In this document: in pieces, positions 55,259-63,496 of the stretch
How the letters are laid out: each line of letters begins with the position of its first letter
Numbering within the stretch: the stretch's first letter is position 1
Source of the DNA: Microvirga arsenatis
GTDB taxonomy: Bacteria; Pseudomonadota; Alphaproteobacteria; Rhizobiales; Beijerinckiaceae
Direction: 5' to 3'
Assembly: GCF_009910705.1 (NCBI RefSeq)
Contig: NZ_JAAAXJ010000004.1
Coordinates: forward strand, 124,001 to 188,000
DNA: 64,000 nucleotides
Notes under the pieces: generated by a model
The model's database searches: none
Told to the model about the DNA's origin: nothing
The model's input: only the letters and a program-made list of their open reading frames with translations
Translations under genes and position numbers: made by a program

Positions 55259-56050
55259 ATGTCGATCACCAGACGCAACCTCCTGATCGGGGCGGCCCTC
55301 GCCGCCTCCCCCACCGCCCACGCCCAGCAGAACACATCCGCCCTCATGCCCGTCACCGCACACCGCAACAGCTTCAAGAGCGGCGGCAAGTCCATTGCCG
55401 TCGAGACCTTTCACAGCCCCGGCGCCTCCCCCCGCCCCGCGATCCTCATGCTGCACGGCGCGGACGGGCTGGGCGGCAACGCCCAGTATCGCCAAGGCGC
55501 CCGCGCGGTCGCCGCGGCGGGCTTCCAGGTGCATCTCGTCCATTATCTCGACCGCACCGGTGAGAGGCGGGCTTCCTTCAGCACCCTCTTCCAGAACTTC
55601 ATGCCCTGGATGAGCACGGTTCAGGATGCGCTCGCCTTCGCAGCGGCCCATCCGGGCGCCGATGGGAGCCGCATCGGCATCGTCGGCATCTCGCTCGGCG
55701 CGGCCCTGGGGCTCGCCGTCGCCAGCACGGACCCGCGGGTGAAGGCCCTGGTGAACTATTTCGGTCCTCTGCCCCAGGGGGCCGTCGCCACCACCTCGCG
55801 CCTGCCCCCTACCCTGGTGCTGCACGGATCGGCAGATCCCATCGTGCCGGTGGCGAACGCCTACGCGGTCGAGGCGCTGCTGCGCCAGCAGAACGTGCCG
55901 CACGAGGTCAAGGTCTATCCCGGCCAGGGCCACGGATTCCGGGGCGCAGCGGAAGAGGATGCGACGCGCCGGTCCCTGGCCTTCCTGCAGCGCCATCTTG
56001 CCGGCTCGCATGCCGCGACGGGCTCGGGCCCTCTTCCCGTCGACGGCTGA
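55259..56050 (+). CDS. Dienelactone hydrolase-family alpha/beta hydrolase, Tat-exported
   Basis: A 263-aa protein with a twin-arginine signal (SITRRNLLIGAALAASPTAHAQ) and an alpha/beta hydrolase fold: ILMLHGADGLGG (oxyanion region), nucleophile elbow GISLGAALG (Ser), acid LVLHGSADPIVP and His in YPGQGHGFRG. Dienelactone hydrolase-family proteins often use Cys as nucleophile; here it is Ser, so carboxylesterase activity is likelier. The ATG at 55259 starts the Tat signal; the open frame extends to 55205. It precedes the M3 peptidase by 41 bases and may be co-transcribed. Substrate unknown. Confidence 0.85.
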   Translation: MSITRRNLLIGAALAASPTAHAQQNTSALMPVTAHRNSFKSGGKSIAVETFHSPGASPRPAILMLHGADGLGGNAQYRQGARAVAAAGFQVHLVHYLDRTGERRASFSTLFQNFMPWMSTVQDALAFAAAHPGADGSRIGIVGISLGAALGLAVASTDPRVKALVNYFGPLPQGAVATTSRLPPTLVLHGSADPIVPVANAYAVEALLRQQNVPHEVKVYPGQGHGFRGAAEEDATRRSLAFLQRHLAGSHAATGSGPLPVDG

Positions 56051-56091
56051 CCTCTTTAAGACTGTCCTTCTTCCGATCAGCAGGAGCGATC

Positions 56092-58158
56092 ATGACGGCT
56101 TCAGACGCGGCTCTCGCAGGCAATCCCCTTCTCACGCCATGGACCACCCCGTTCGGTCTGCCGCCCTTCGAGAGCATCGCGCCGGACCATTTCAGGCCCG
56201 CCTTCCACCAGGCCCTGGCCGAGCAGCAGGCGCAGATCGCCGCCATTGCGGAGAGCGCCGAGGAACCCACCTTCGCCAACACCATCGAGGCGCTGGAGAG
56301 GAGCGGCCAGGCGCTCAAGAGGGTGGGCGGCGTGTTCTTCAACCTTGCAGGCTCGCACACCAACGATGCGATCCAGGCGGTGGAGCGCGAGATGGCGCCG
56401 ATCCTCGCCAAGCACCGCAACAGCATCTTCATGAACGAGGCGCTCTACCGGCGCGTGGCGGCGCTCCACGAGAGGCGCGAGAGCCTGGGCCTCACCCCCG
56501 AGCAGATGCGCGTTCTCGACCGCTACCACACCATCTTCGTGCGGGCCGGCGCGAAGCTCGGACCGGAGGAGAAGAAGCGGCTCGCCGCCATCACCGAGCG
56601 GCTCGCGAGTCTCGGCACGCAGTTCTCGCAGAACGTGCTGGCGGACGAGAAATCCTACCAGCTCGTGCTCGACGGGGAAGCGGATCTCGAAGGTCTGCCG
56701 TCCTTCCTGCGCGAAGCCGCGGCGCAGGCGGCGGAGGAGCGTGGGCTCAAGGGCAAATACGTCATCACCCTCTCCCGCTCCAGCATCGAGCCCTTCCTGC
56801 AATTCTCCAAGCGCCGCGACCTGCGCGAGCAGGCCTTCAGGGCCTGGGCCGCGCGCGGCGACAACGGCAATGCCACCGACAACAAGGCGATCATCGCCGA
56901 GACCGCAGCCCTGCGGGCCGAGCGGGCGAAGCTCTTGGGCTACGAGACCTTCGCCGACTTCAAGCTCGCCGATACGATGGCGAAGAATCCGGACAACGTG
57001 ATGAAGCTCCTCAACGACGTCTGGGCGCCCGCCCGCACCCGGGCGGAGGAGGAGCGCGACGATCTGCAGGCCCAGGCGCAGGCTCTCGGCGACAACATCG
57101 TCATCGAGCCGTGGGACTGGCGCTACTATGCCGATCAGGTTCGCATGGCGCGGCACGATCTCGATGAGGCCGTCATCAAGCCTTACTTCCAGCTCGACCG
57201 CATCATCGAAGCCTCCTTCGAGACGGCGCACCGGCTCTTCGGCCTGAGCTTCCAGGAGCTGAAGGACTTTCCGCGCTATCATCCCGACATCCGGGCCTGG
57301 CAGGTCGTGGATGCGGATGGCCAGCATGTGGGCACCTTCATCGGCGACTACTTTGCGCGCCCGTCGAAGCGCAGCGGCGCGTGGATGAGCGCTTTCCGCT
57401 CGCAGGAAAAGCTCACCGGCGACGTCCGGCCGATCATCGTCAACGTGATGAACTTCGCGAAGGGCGGCGCGGGGGAGCCGTCGCTCCTGAGCTTCGACGA
57501 TGCCCGCACCCTGTTCCATGAATTCGGCCATGCCCTGCACGGCCTTCTCTCGAACGTCACCTATCCTTTGCTGGCAGGCACGTCCGTGTCGACGGATTTC
57601 GTGGAGCTGCCCTCGCAGCTCTACGAGCACTGGCTCTCGCAGCCGGAGATCCTGCGCCGCTACGCAACCCATTACAGGACCGGCGAGCCGATCCCGGAGG
57701 AGCTGCTCGAACGCCTCATGGCGGCACGCAACTTCAATCAGGGCTTTGCCACGGTCGAGTACCTGGCATCGGCCTTCGTGGATCTCGAGCTCCACCGCCG
57801 CAGGGACCTGAGCGATCTCGACGTTTCGCTCTTCGAGAAGGAGACCCTGGAGAAGATCGGCATGCCGCGCGAGATCATCATGCGCCACCGCACGCCGCAC
57901 TTCACCCATGTGTTTTCCGGCGACGGCTACTCCTCGGGCTATTACAGCTATCTCTGGTCGGAGGTGCTGGACGCGGATGCCTTCATGGCCTTCGAGGAGA
58001 CGGGCAACGTCTTCGATCCTGAGACGGCGGAGAGGCTCAAGCGCTTCATCTACGCCGCGGGCAACCTGCGCGATCCGGCCGAGGCCTACACCGCCTTCCG
58101 CGGGCGCCTGCCGACCGCAGACGCGCTTCTGGCCAAACGGGGTCTCCTGGCTGCTTGA
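56092..58158 (+). CDS. M3-family metallopeptidase (oligopeptidase A / peptidyl-dipeptidase Dcp type)
   Basis: A 688-aa cytoplasmic zinc peptidase without a signal peptide. The catalytic motif FHEFGHALHGL (residues about 479-489) is intact, followed by STDFVELPSQLYEHWL and, later, the substrate-binding FSGDGYSSGYYSYLWSEVLDADAF, both diagnostic of family M3A. Sequence around the active site resembles Dcp more than OpdA. AGCAGGAGC precedes the ATG. It would degrade short peptides, fitting the peptide importer encoded just upstream, though they are separated by oppositely oriented genes. Confidence 0.92.
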   Translation: MTASDAALAGNPLLTPWTTPFGLPPFESIAPDHFRPAFHQALAEQQAQIAAIAESAEEPTFANTIEALERSGQALKRVGGVFFNLAGSHTNDAIQAVEREMAPILAKHRNSIFMNEALYRRVAALHERRESLGLTPEQMRVLDRYHTIFVRAGAKLGPEEKKRLAAITERLASLGTQFSQNVLADEKSYQLVLDGEADLEGLPSFLREAAAQAAEERGLKGKYVITLSRSSIEPFLQFSKRRDLREQAFRAWAARGDNGNATDNKAIIAETAALRAERAKLLGYETFADFKLADTMAKNPDNVMKLLNDVWAPARTRAEEERDDLQAQAQALGDNIVIEPWDWRYYADQVRMARHDLDEAVIKPYFQLDRIIEASFETAHRLFGLSFQELKDFPRYHPDIRAWQVVDADGQHVGTFIGDYFARPSKRSGAWMSAFRSQEKLTGDVRPIIVNVMNFAKGGAGEPSLLSFDDARTLFHEFGHALHGLLSNVTYPLLAGTSVSTDFVELPSQLYEHWLSQPEILRRYATHYRTGEPIPEELLERLMAARNFNQGFATVEYLASAFVDLELHRRRDLSDLDVSLFEKETLEKIGMPREIIMRHRTPHFTHVFSGDGYSSGYYSYLWSEVLDADAFMAFEETGNVFDPETAERLKRFIYAAGNLRDPAEAYTAFRGRLPTADALLAKRGLLAA

Positions 58159-58194
58159 AGATCGTATTCTAAGGGCGGACCCGGGTCGGGCCCG

Positions 58195-58371
58195 TCACAC
58201 GGTGCCGGCAGCGAGTTCTCGCGTCCGCCGCGGAATGTGAAAACGGATGCGGACAATTCGGGGGCACTCCTTTGGAGGTACCTCCGATGAACAGGTCTGA
58301 CGCAGAACGCTCTTGAGGAAAGCCGCTCCCTTGGGATCGATCTCCAGGGCTTTCACGTCGAGCACCGGCAT
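58195..58371 (-). CDS. Small hypothetical protein (58 aa), uncertain
   Basis: The frame from the ATG at 58371 encodes MPVLDVKALEIDPKG followed by AAFLKSVLRQTCSS and a basic C-terminus. An AAGGGA site about nine bases upstream supports it, and the first half reads like a folded amphipathic segment. It lies in the 299-base gap between the M3 peptidase and aldose epimerase genes, transcribed with the epimerase. I do not recognise a family and it may not be expressed. Confidence 0.4.
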   Translation of the reverse strand: MPVLDVKALEIDPKGAAFLKSVLRQTCSSEVPPKECPRIVRIRFHIPRRTRELAAGTV

Positions 58372-58457
58372 GGGCGCTTGTCCCTTCTGGTTCGTGTTTG
58401 TTCGGAAACGCAACGCCTGCAAGGGAGAACGGCCACGCTCGCGCAAAGTTCCTTCGG

Positions 58458-59471
58458 TCAGCGCGAGAACCGCAGCTCGCTGACTTGGCGAGAGACCTGC
58501 CCCGGCACCAGGATAGACGACGGGAAATGGGCTTTATTGGGGCTGTCGGGAAAGCGCTGCGGCTCCAGGCATAAGCCCCCGTGCCGGCCGTACTTCGCTC
58601 CTTCCAGGCCTTGAACCGGCATGGTGAGCAGATGCCCGTCATAGAACTGGATTCCCGGCTCCGTCGTCCAAAGCTCCATGGACACCCCGCTCTTGAGCGA
58701 GGCCAGGGTCGCCGCGTGGCGCAGCTCTCCGTAAGGTCCGTGCAGGACATAGTTGATGTCGTAGAGGATGCGCTCCTGCATGAATTCGGCCGCACCGATG
58801 GGCCGCAGCGTGGTGAAGTCGTAGCCGGTATTCGCCACGCGCCGGATCTCGCCGGTCGGGATGAGGTCGGGACGGGTGGGCGTGGTGTAGTCGGCCGCAA
58901 TCATCAGGTGATGCGCGAGAATATCCGGGCTGCCGTCGAGATTGAAATAGCCGTGGGTGGTGAGGTTGACCGGCGTGGGCCGGTCGCAGGTGGCCTCGAG
59001 CACGATCCGCAGGCTGCAGGACGGCAGGAGCGTGTAGGTGCAGGTGGCCACGAGCCGGCCCGGATAGCCCATGTCGCCATCCTCCGACACGAGGCTCAAG
59101 GTGGCGCTGGAGGCGGTGTGATCGACAAGGCTCCAGAGCCGCGTGCCGAAACCCATCGAGCCGCCATGAAGCTGGTTGCGCCCCTCGTTGGCGTCGAGAC
59201 GGAAGGTCTCCCCGTTCAGGGTGAAGCACGCGCCTCCGATGCGGTTGGCATGGCGCCCGACGATGGCGCCGAAATACGGGGAATGGGCGACGTAGTCCTC
59301 GATGGAGTTGAGCCCGAGCACCACACGCTGGGAACCTGCAGCGGAGGGCACGACGAGGTCGCGCACCACCGCGCCCCAGGTCAGGACCTTCATCTCCATG
59401 CCGTCGGGACCCTGCAGCGAGACCTGCAGCACATCCTGCCCGTTGAGGGAGCCGAAGCGTTCGATGGTCAT
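58458..59471 (-). CDS. galM: Aldose 1-epimerase (mutarotase)
   Basis: This 337-aa enzyme interconverts alpha and beta anomers of aldoses. Visible motifs are YFGAIVGRHANRIGGACFTLNG (sugar-binding Arg/Asn loop), NQLHGGSMGFGTRLW (catalytic His in LHGG), NLTTHGYFNLDG (second His) and TTEPGIQFYDGHLL with the catalytic Glu. AAGGG lies before the ATG. It sits four bases downstream of the SMP-30 lactonase gene on the same strand, so both act on sugars or sugar lactones. Confidence 0.93.
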   Translation of the reverse strand: MTIERFGSLNGQDVLQVSLQGPDGMEMKVLTWGAVVRDLVVPSAAGSQRVVLGLNSIEDYVAHSPYFGAIVGRHANRIGGACFTLNGETFRLDANEGRNQLHGGSMGFGTRLWSLVDHTASSATLSLVSEDGDMGYPGRLVATCTYTLLPSCSLRIVLEATCDRPTPVNLTTHGYFNLDGSPDILAHHLMIAADYTTPTRPDLIPTGEIRRVANTGYDFTTLRPIGAAEFMQERILYDINYVLHGPYGELRHAATLASLKSGVSMELWTTEPGIQFYDGHLLTMPVQGLEGAKYGRHGGLCLEPQRFPDSPNKAHFPSSILVPGQVSRQVSELRFSR

Positions 59472-59475
59472 GGCG

Positions 59476-60357
59476 CTACCCTTCGAAGATGTTGGTCTTC
59501 AGGCCACGGATGCCGCCGGTCTCGACCTTGAAGAGGTGGCCCGCCATCACGTCGATCTGCGGATCGCGGCCGATGGCGGCGGTGGTGATGTAGAGGGTGG
59601 TCAGATCGGGGCCGCCGAAGGCGCATTTCGTCACCTGTGCGGTGGGAACCGACACAGTGCGCTCCACCGTGCCGTCGGGGGCAAAGCGGGTGATCCGCGA
59701 GCCGCCCCAGTGGCAGACCCATACATGGCCCTCCGCGTCCACCGCCATGCCATCCGGATAACCCCAGCCTTCCTCGAAGCGGGCGAAGGGCCGCGGCCCG
59801 CCGATGGCGCCGCCGCCGGCATCGAGAGCGAAGATCGTCCGCCCCATGGTATCGGTCGCGTAGATCCTTTGCCCGTCATGGCTGAAGGCCGGGCCGTTGG
59901 TGACCACGATGCCGGAATGGAGCTGCGTCAGCTCCTTGCCGTCCCAGCGCCAGAAGGCGCCGGAGGGATTTGCCTCCTCGTCGTCCATGGTGCCGAAATA
60001 GATCGCCCCGTCCGGGCCCACATGGCCGTCGTTGATGCGGTTGCTCGGCCTGTCCTTGTCGGGGGAGACGATGGGCTGCACCGCCCCCGTCCTGAGGTTG
60101 AAGCGGGCAAGCCCTGACTTGAACCCGGCGATGACCTCGTCCTCATCCGGGGTCAGGGCGATGAAGCCCACCCGCTCCGGCGCATCTATCCGGAAATGCT
60201 CCTTCGTCTGCGCACGATAGCGCCACACCCCCGGATTCTTGATGTCCACCCAGAACAGGGTGTTCGAGCGGTGGTCCCACACCGGCCCCTCCCCCAGCAC
60301 GCAGGCGCTGGCCACCGCCACGTGAGGCGTTTCCGGGTGAACGGCTGGATGTGTCAT
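59476..60357 (-). CDS. SMP-30/gluconolactonase/LRE-family protein
   Basis: A 293-aa six-bladed beta-propeller lactonase, probably hydrolysing a sugar lactone with a bound divalent metal. Motifs include LGEGPVWDHRSNTLFWVDIKNPGVWRY (metal Glu), SNRINDGHVGPDGAIYFGTMD (Asn ligand), VVTNGPAFSHDG and GYPDGMAVDAEGHVWVCHWGG (Asp ligand). GAGGGGAG precedes the ATG at 60357, which is preferred over an upstream start at 60429. Forms an operon with galM; typical partners act in galactose, arabinose or gluconate pathways. Confidence 0.92.
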   Translation of the reverse strand: MTHPAVHPETPHVAVASACVLGEGPVWDHRSNTLFWVDIKNPGVWRYRAQTKEHFRIDAPERVGFIALTPDEDEVIAGFKSGLARFNLRTGAVQPIVSPDKDRPSNRINDGHVGPDGAIYFGTMDDEEANPSGAFWRWDGKELTQLHSGIVVTNGPAFSHDGQRIYATDTMGRTIFALDAGGGAIGGPRPFARFEEGWGYPDGMAVDAEGHVWVCHWGGSRITRFAPDGTVERTVSVPTAQVTKCAFGGPDLTTLYITTAAIGRDPQIDVMAGHLFKVETGGIRGLKTNIFEG

Positions 60358-60435
60358 GGCTCCCCTCTGTAGCTGATGGTTTGCTCGTTGCTCTGCCGGT
60401 AACTCCGGGCGCGGGCGATGGGTCCGCACGATGCG

Positions 60436-61665
60436 CTAGGCGCTCTCCGCGATCCGGCGCGCCAGTGTCACGAGGCTCAGGTCGGATCCGGCCGGTCCCA
60501 TGAGCGACAGGCCCAGCGGCGCGCCGGAGCGGGAGGCGAGCGGGATCGAGACCTGCGGCAGGCCGGACAGCACCGACAGGCAGAGCAGGTTCAAGGCGTT
60601 GTTGCGGTAGTCGTTCAGGGCCTCGTCGCTCTCCGAGAGGAGCGGCGCGATGTCGGGCATGGTGGGCAGGATCAGCACGGCGCCGTCGAGAAGGGCGCCG
60701 AAGCGCTTGCGGAACGCGGCCCGAATCACCCGCGCCTCCGCCACCTGGGCATCGGTCACCGCCTTCGAGAAGGCGAAGCGGTCGGCGACGCCGGGGCCGA
60801 GGGGCAGGCGGTAGCGCTCGATCAGCGGCCCGTCCACGGTCCAGGCCTCCCGGCTCTGGATGTAGCGCATGGCCCAGTAGAGGGTGGTGAAGCCCTCCGT
60901 CGCCACCTCGACCTCCCGGGCCTCGCCCAGCACGGCCTGGGTCCGGCGCAGGGCCGGTGCGAGCGCCTCGCGCACCTCCGCCTGCAGCAGACCGAACGCA
61001 TCCCGCGCGAGCAGCACGCGAGGAGCCTGCGGCAGGGGCGTCGCGTCGTCGCCCAGGAGCACCCTGCCCACCCGCTCGAAGGTGGCGCCGTCGCGGGTGA
61101 AGTAGCCGCAGGTGTCGAAGGACGGGGCAAGGTCATGGCAGAGTTCGAGGCTGACCCGGCCGTGGGTCGGCCGGATGCCGAAGAGGCCGCAATGGTTGGC
61201 GGGCGCACGCACCGACCCGCCCGTATCGGTGCCGAGGGCGAAATCGCACAGGCCGTTCGAGACGGCGGCAGCCGAGCCCGAGGACGAGCCGCCGGGAATG
61301 CGGTCCGGCGCGCCGCCGTTCACCGGCGTGCCGAAATGGGCATTCTTGCCGCTCATGGAGAAGGCGAGTTCGTCCGTGATCGTCTTGCCCACGAGACGCG
61401 CGCCGGCATCGAGCAGCCTCTGGACGGTGGGCGCCGTCCGGGTCTTGATGCCCGACAGGGCGAGCAGGTGGGGCGATCCCGCGCTGGTCGGATAGCCCGC
61501 CACGTCGAACAGGTCCTTGGCGGCAAAGGTCAGGCCGGACAGGGGGCCTGTCGGCGCATGGGGAACCGGAACGGCCGGATAGGGCATGAAGGCATAGGCG
61601 GGGTCGTGGTCGAGAAGCATGGCTCTGCTGCGCTTGAGGGAACGGAGGGCAGGCGAATGTGTCAT
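60436..61665 (-). CDS. Amidase-signature family hydrolase
   Basis: The 409-aa enzyme has the amidase-signature catalytic Ser-cisSer-Lys set: LTFAAKDLFDVAG (Lys), GGSSSGSAAAVSNG (bridging Ser) and FALGTDTGGSVRAPANHCGLFGIRPTHG (nucleophile Ser in GGSVR). It is shorter at the C-terminus than glutamyl-tRNA amidotransferase GatA and lacks its partners nearby, so it is a stand-alone amidase. It is divergent from the branched-chain-type ABC binding-protein gene and may process a nitrogen compound taken up by it. The substrate is not deducible. Confidence 0.88.
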   Translation of the reverse strand: MTHSPALRSLKRSRAMLLDHDPAYAFMPYPAVPVPHAPTGPLSGLTFAAKDLFDVAGYPTSAGSPHLLALSGIKTRTAPTVQRLLDAGARLVGKTITDELAFSMSGKNAHFGTPVNGGAPDRIPGGSSSGSAAAVSNGLCDFALGTDTGGSVRAPANHCGLFGIRPTHGRVSLELCHDLAPSFDTCGYFTRDGATFERVGRVLLGDDATPLPQAPRVLLARDAFGLLQAEVREALAPALRRTQAVLGEAREVEVATEGFTTLYWAMRYIQSREAWTVDGPLIERYRLPLGPGVADRFAFSKAVTDAQVAEARVIRAAFRKRFGALLDGAVLILPTMPDIAPLLSESDEALNDYRNNALNLLCLSVLSGLPQVSIPLASRSGAPLGLSLMGPAGSDLSLVTLARRIAESA

Positions 61666-61703
61666 CCTCTCCCGGGCGGGAGCAAGGCAGGATTTCGCGA
61701 ACC

Positions 61704-61732
61704 TTGACAGTTTGTGCCTTTCTTCTCGACCC
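61704..61732 (+). promoter_or_regulatory. Possible promoter of the branched-chain-type ABC operon
   Basis: TTGACA (61704-61709) is well conserved, but the -10 region about 61727-61732 is weak. It lies 70 bases before the binding-protein ATG in the divergent spacer shared with the amidase gene. Confidence 0.35.
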
Positions 61733-61778
61733 GATTGGCCCTAAATCCTCGCACATTCTCGACTGAAGGGATGCCGCA

Positions 61779-62984
61779 ATGGCGAAACTATCGACGCTCC
61801 GCTGGCTGGCTCTTGGAGGGGCGCTCGCCCTCGCAGCCCCGGCGGCTCAGGCGCAGCAGCCTCCGATCAAGCTCGGCGAGCTGAACTCCTATGCCCAGTG
61901 GGCGGCCTTCACCGTGCCCTACCGCAACGGCTGGCAGATGGCCCTCGAGGAGATCAATGCCAAGGGCGGGGTGCTCGGCCGGAAGATCGAGATCGTCTCC
62001 CGCGACGACGGGGCGACCACCGGCAGCGCCACCCGCGTGGCGGACGAGCTCGTGAGCCGCGAAGGCGTCTCGCTGCTCTTCGGCTCCTTCCTGTCGAATG
62101 TCGGCGTCGCCATGGCCGACTTCGCCAACCAGAAGAAGATCGTCTACATCGCCGCCGAGCCGCTCACCGACGCCGTCACCATGGCGCAGGGCAACCGCTA
62201 TACCTTCCGCATCCGGCCCAACAACTTCATGCAGGTCAGCATGCTGGTGGACCAGGCCAAGGTCTCGGGCGCCAAGCGCTGGGCCATCGTGGCGCCGAAC
62301 TACGAATACGGCCAGTCGGCCGCCGCCGTGTTCAAGCGCCTGATCCAGGAGCGGGTGCCGGGCGCCCAGATCGTCGCCGAGCAGTACCCGGCGCTCGGCA
62401 AGATCGAGGCGGGGCCCACCGCGTCGGCCATCGAGCAGGCCAAGCCCGACGGCATCTTCAACGTGCTCTTCGGCCCCGATCTGACCCAGTTCGTGCGCGA
62501 GGGCAACACCCGCGGCCTCTTCGAGGGCGCGACGGTTCTCTCCCTGCTGACCGGCGAGCCCGAATGGCTCCTGCCGCTCAAGGACGAGGTGCCCGAGGGC
62601 TGGACCGTGACCGGCTATCCCTGGGACGAGATCAAGGAGCCGAAGCACAAGGCCTTCATCGATGCCTACCGCGCCAAGTACAACGAGACGCCGCGCCTCG
62701 GCTCGCTTCTCGGCTACATGGTGGTCACCATGATCCGCGACGCCATCGAGCGCGCCGGCTCCACCGAGACGGAAGCCGTCATCAAGGCGCTGGAGGATGC
62801 CAAGTTCGACACGGTCATCGGCCCCGTCACCATGCGCGGCATCGACAATCAGTCCACGATGGGCGCCTGGGTCGGCAAGCTCGTGCTGAAGGGAGCAACC
62901 GGGGGCATGACGGACTGGACCTACAAGGACGGCGCCTCGTTCATGCCCACCGAGGCCGAGGTGAAGGCGGTTCGGAAGGATTGA
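61779..62984 (+). CDS. Branched-chain amino-acid-type ABC transporter substrate-binding protein
   Basis: A 401-aa periplasmic protein with a signal peptide (LRWLALGGALALAAPAAQAQ) and the LivJ-type Peripla_BP_6 fold: KLGELNSYAQWAAFTVPYRNGWQMALEEINAKGGVLGRKIEIV and SLLFGSFLSNVGVAMADFANQKK. It should bind an amino acid, amide, short carboxylate or urea-like solute. A LivH-type permease gene follows, but only after an inserted DUF559 gene in its repeat pair. AAGGG precedes the ATG. The adjacent amidase hints at an amide ligand, which is inference. Confidence 0.9.
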   Translation: MAKLSTLRWLALGGALALAAPAAQAQQPPIKLGELNSYAQWAAFTVPYRNGWQMALEEINAKGGVLGRKIEIVSRDDGATTGSATRVADELVSREGVSLLFGSFLSNVGVAMADFANQKKIVYIAAEPLTDAVTMAQGNRYTFRIRPNNFMQVSMLVDQAKVSGAKRWAIVAPNYEYGQSAAAVFKRLIQERVPGAQIVAEQYPALGKIEAGPTASAIEQAKPDGIFNVLFGPDLTQFVREGNTRGLFEGATVLSLLTGEPEWLLPLKDEVPEGWTVTGYPWDEIKEPKHKAFIDAYRAKYNETPRLGSLLGYMVVTMIRDAIERAGSTETEAVIKALEDAKFDTVIGPVTMRGIDNQSTMGAWVGKLVLKGATGGMTDWTYKDGASFMPTEAEVKAVRKD

Positions 62985-62994
62985 CGTGCTTTCA

Positions 62995-63043
62995 CCCTCC
63001 CCTTGAGGGGGAGGGTCGGCGCGCAAGCGCCGGGGTGGGGTGG
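62995..63043. repeat. Left inverted repeat flanking the DUF559 gene
   Basis: This 49-bp element starts with the palindrome CCCTCCCCTTGAGGGGGAGG and contains a second hairpin (GGCGC-GCAA-GCGCC) before a G-rich end. Its reverse complement matches the element at 63444-63490 at every position apart from the middle loop. Confidence 0.92.
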
Positions 63044-63064
63044 CACCGCAACAGAAAACCGGTC

Positions 63065-63493
63065 ATGTCGAACATCAACCGCTTCAGACGTGAGAGAGCA
63101 GGACAGCTTCGCTCGAGCGCTACCGAGCCGGAGCAGGTTCTCTGGCGCGCCCTGAAGCGCATCCCCGTCTATGGCAGCCACTTCCGCCGCCAGGTTCCCA
63201 CCGGCCCTTACATCGCGGACTTCGCCTGCCTGAAGGCCCGCCTTCTCATCGAGCTCGATGGCGGCCACCATTCCCAGCAGAACATTGCCATCAAGGACGA
63301 AGCCCGGACCCGCTGGCTCGAAAGCGAGGGCTATCGGGTCGTCCGCTTCTGGAACACCGAGCTGACCGGGAATATGCCAGGCGTCCTCGACACCATTTAC
63401 GCGGCCTTGTATGGCTCGCCTCAATCGGAGGCGCTTGCGCTTCCCACCCCACCCCGGCCTGATGGCCGACCCTCCCCCTCAAGGGGAGGGTAA
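63065..63493 (+). CDS. DUF559 domain protein (Vsr/restriction endonuclease-like fold)
   Basis: A 142-aa protein with the DUF559 pattern: LRSSATEPEQVLWRALK, HFRRQVPTGPYIADFACLKARLLIELDGGHH and GYRVVRFWNTEL. The acidic residues in ADFAC and ELDGGHH match the PD-(D/E)xK nuclease core of Vsr-like enzymes. The last 19 codons lie in the right-hand repeat, giving a low-complexity Pro/Arg tail. The ATG at 63065 lies 22 bases after the left repeat. It interrupts an ABC operon between binding protein and permease, so it looks like an insertion. Nuclease activity is predicted, not shown. Confidence 0.85.
   Translation: MSNINRFRRERAGQLRSSATEPEQVLWRALKRIPVYGSHFRRQVPTGPYIADFACLKARLLIELDGGHHSQQNIAIKDEARTRWLESEGYRVVRFWNTELTGNMPGVLDTIYAALYGSPQSEALALPTPPRPDGRPSPSRGG
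63444..63490. repeat. Right inverted repeat flanking the DUF559 gene
   Basis: This 47-bp element is the inverted partner of 62995-63043. It ends in the palindrome CCCTCCCCCTCAAGGGGAGGG and has GGCC-TGAT-GGCC as the middle hairpin, the only part that differs. It ends seven bases before the permease start and contains the last codons of the DUF559 gene. Confidence 0.92.
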
Positions 63494-63496
63494 ATC

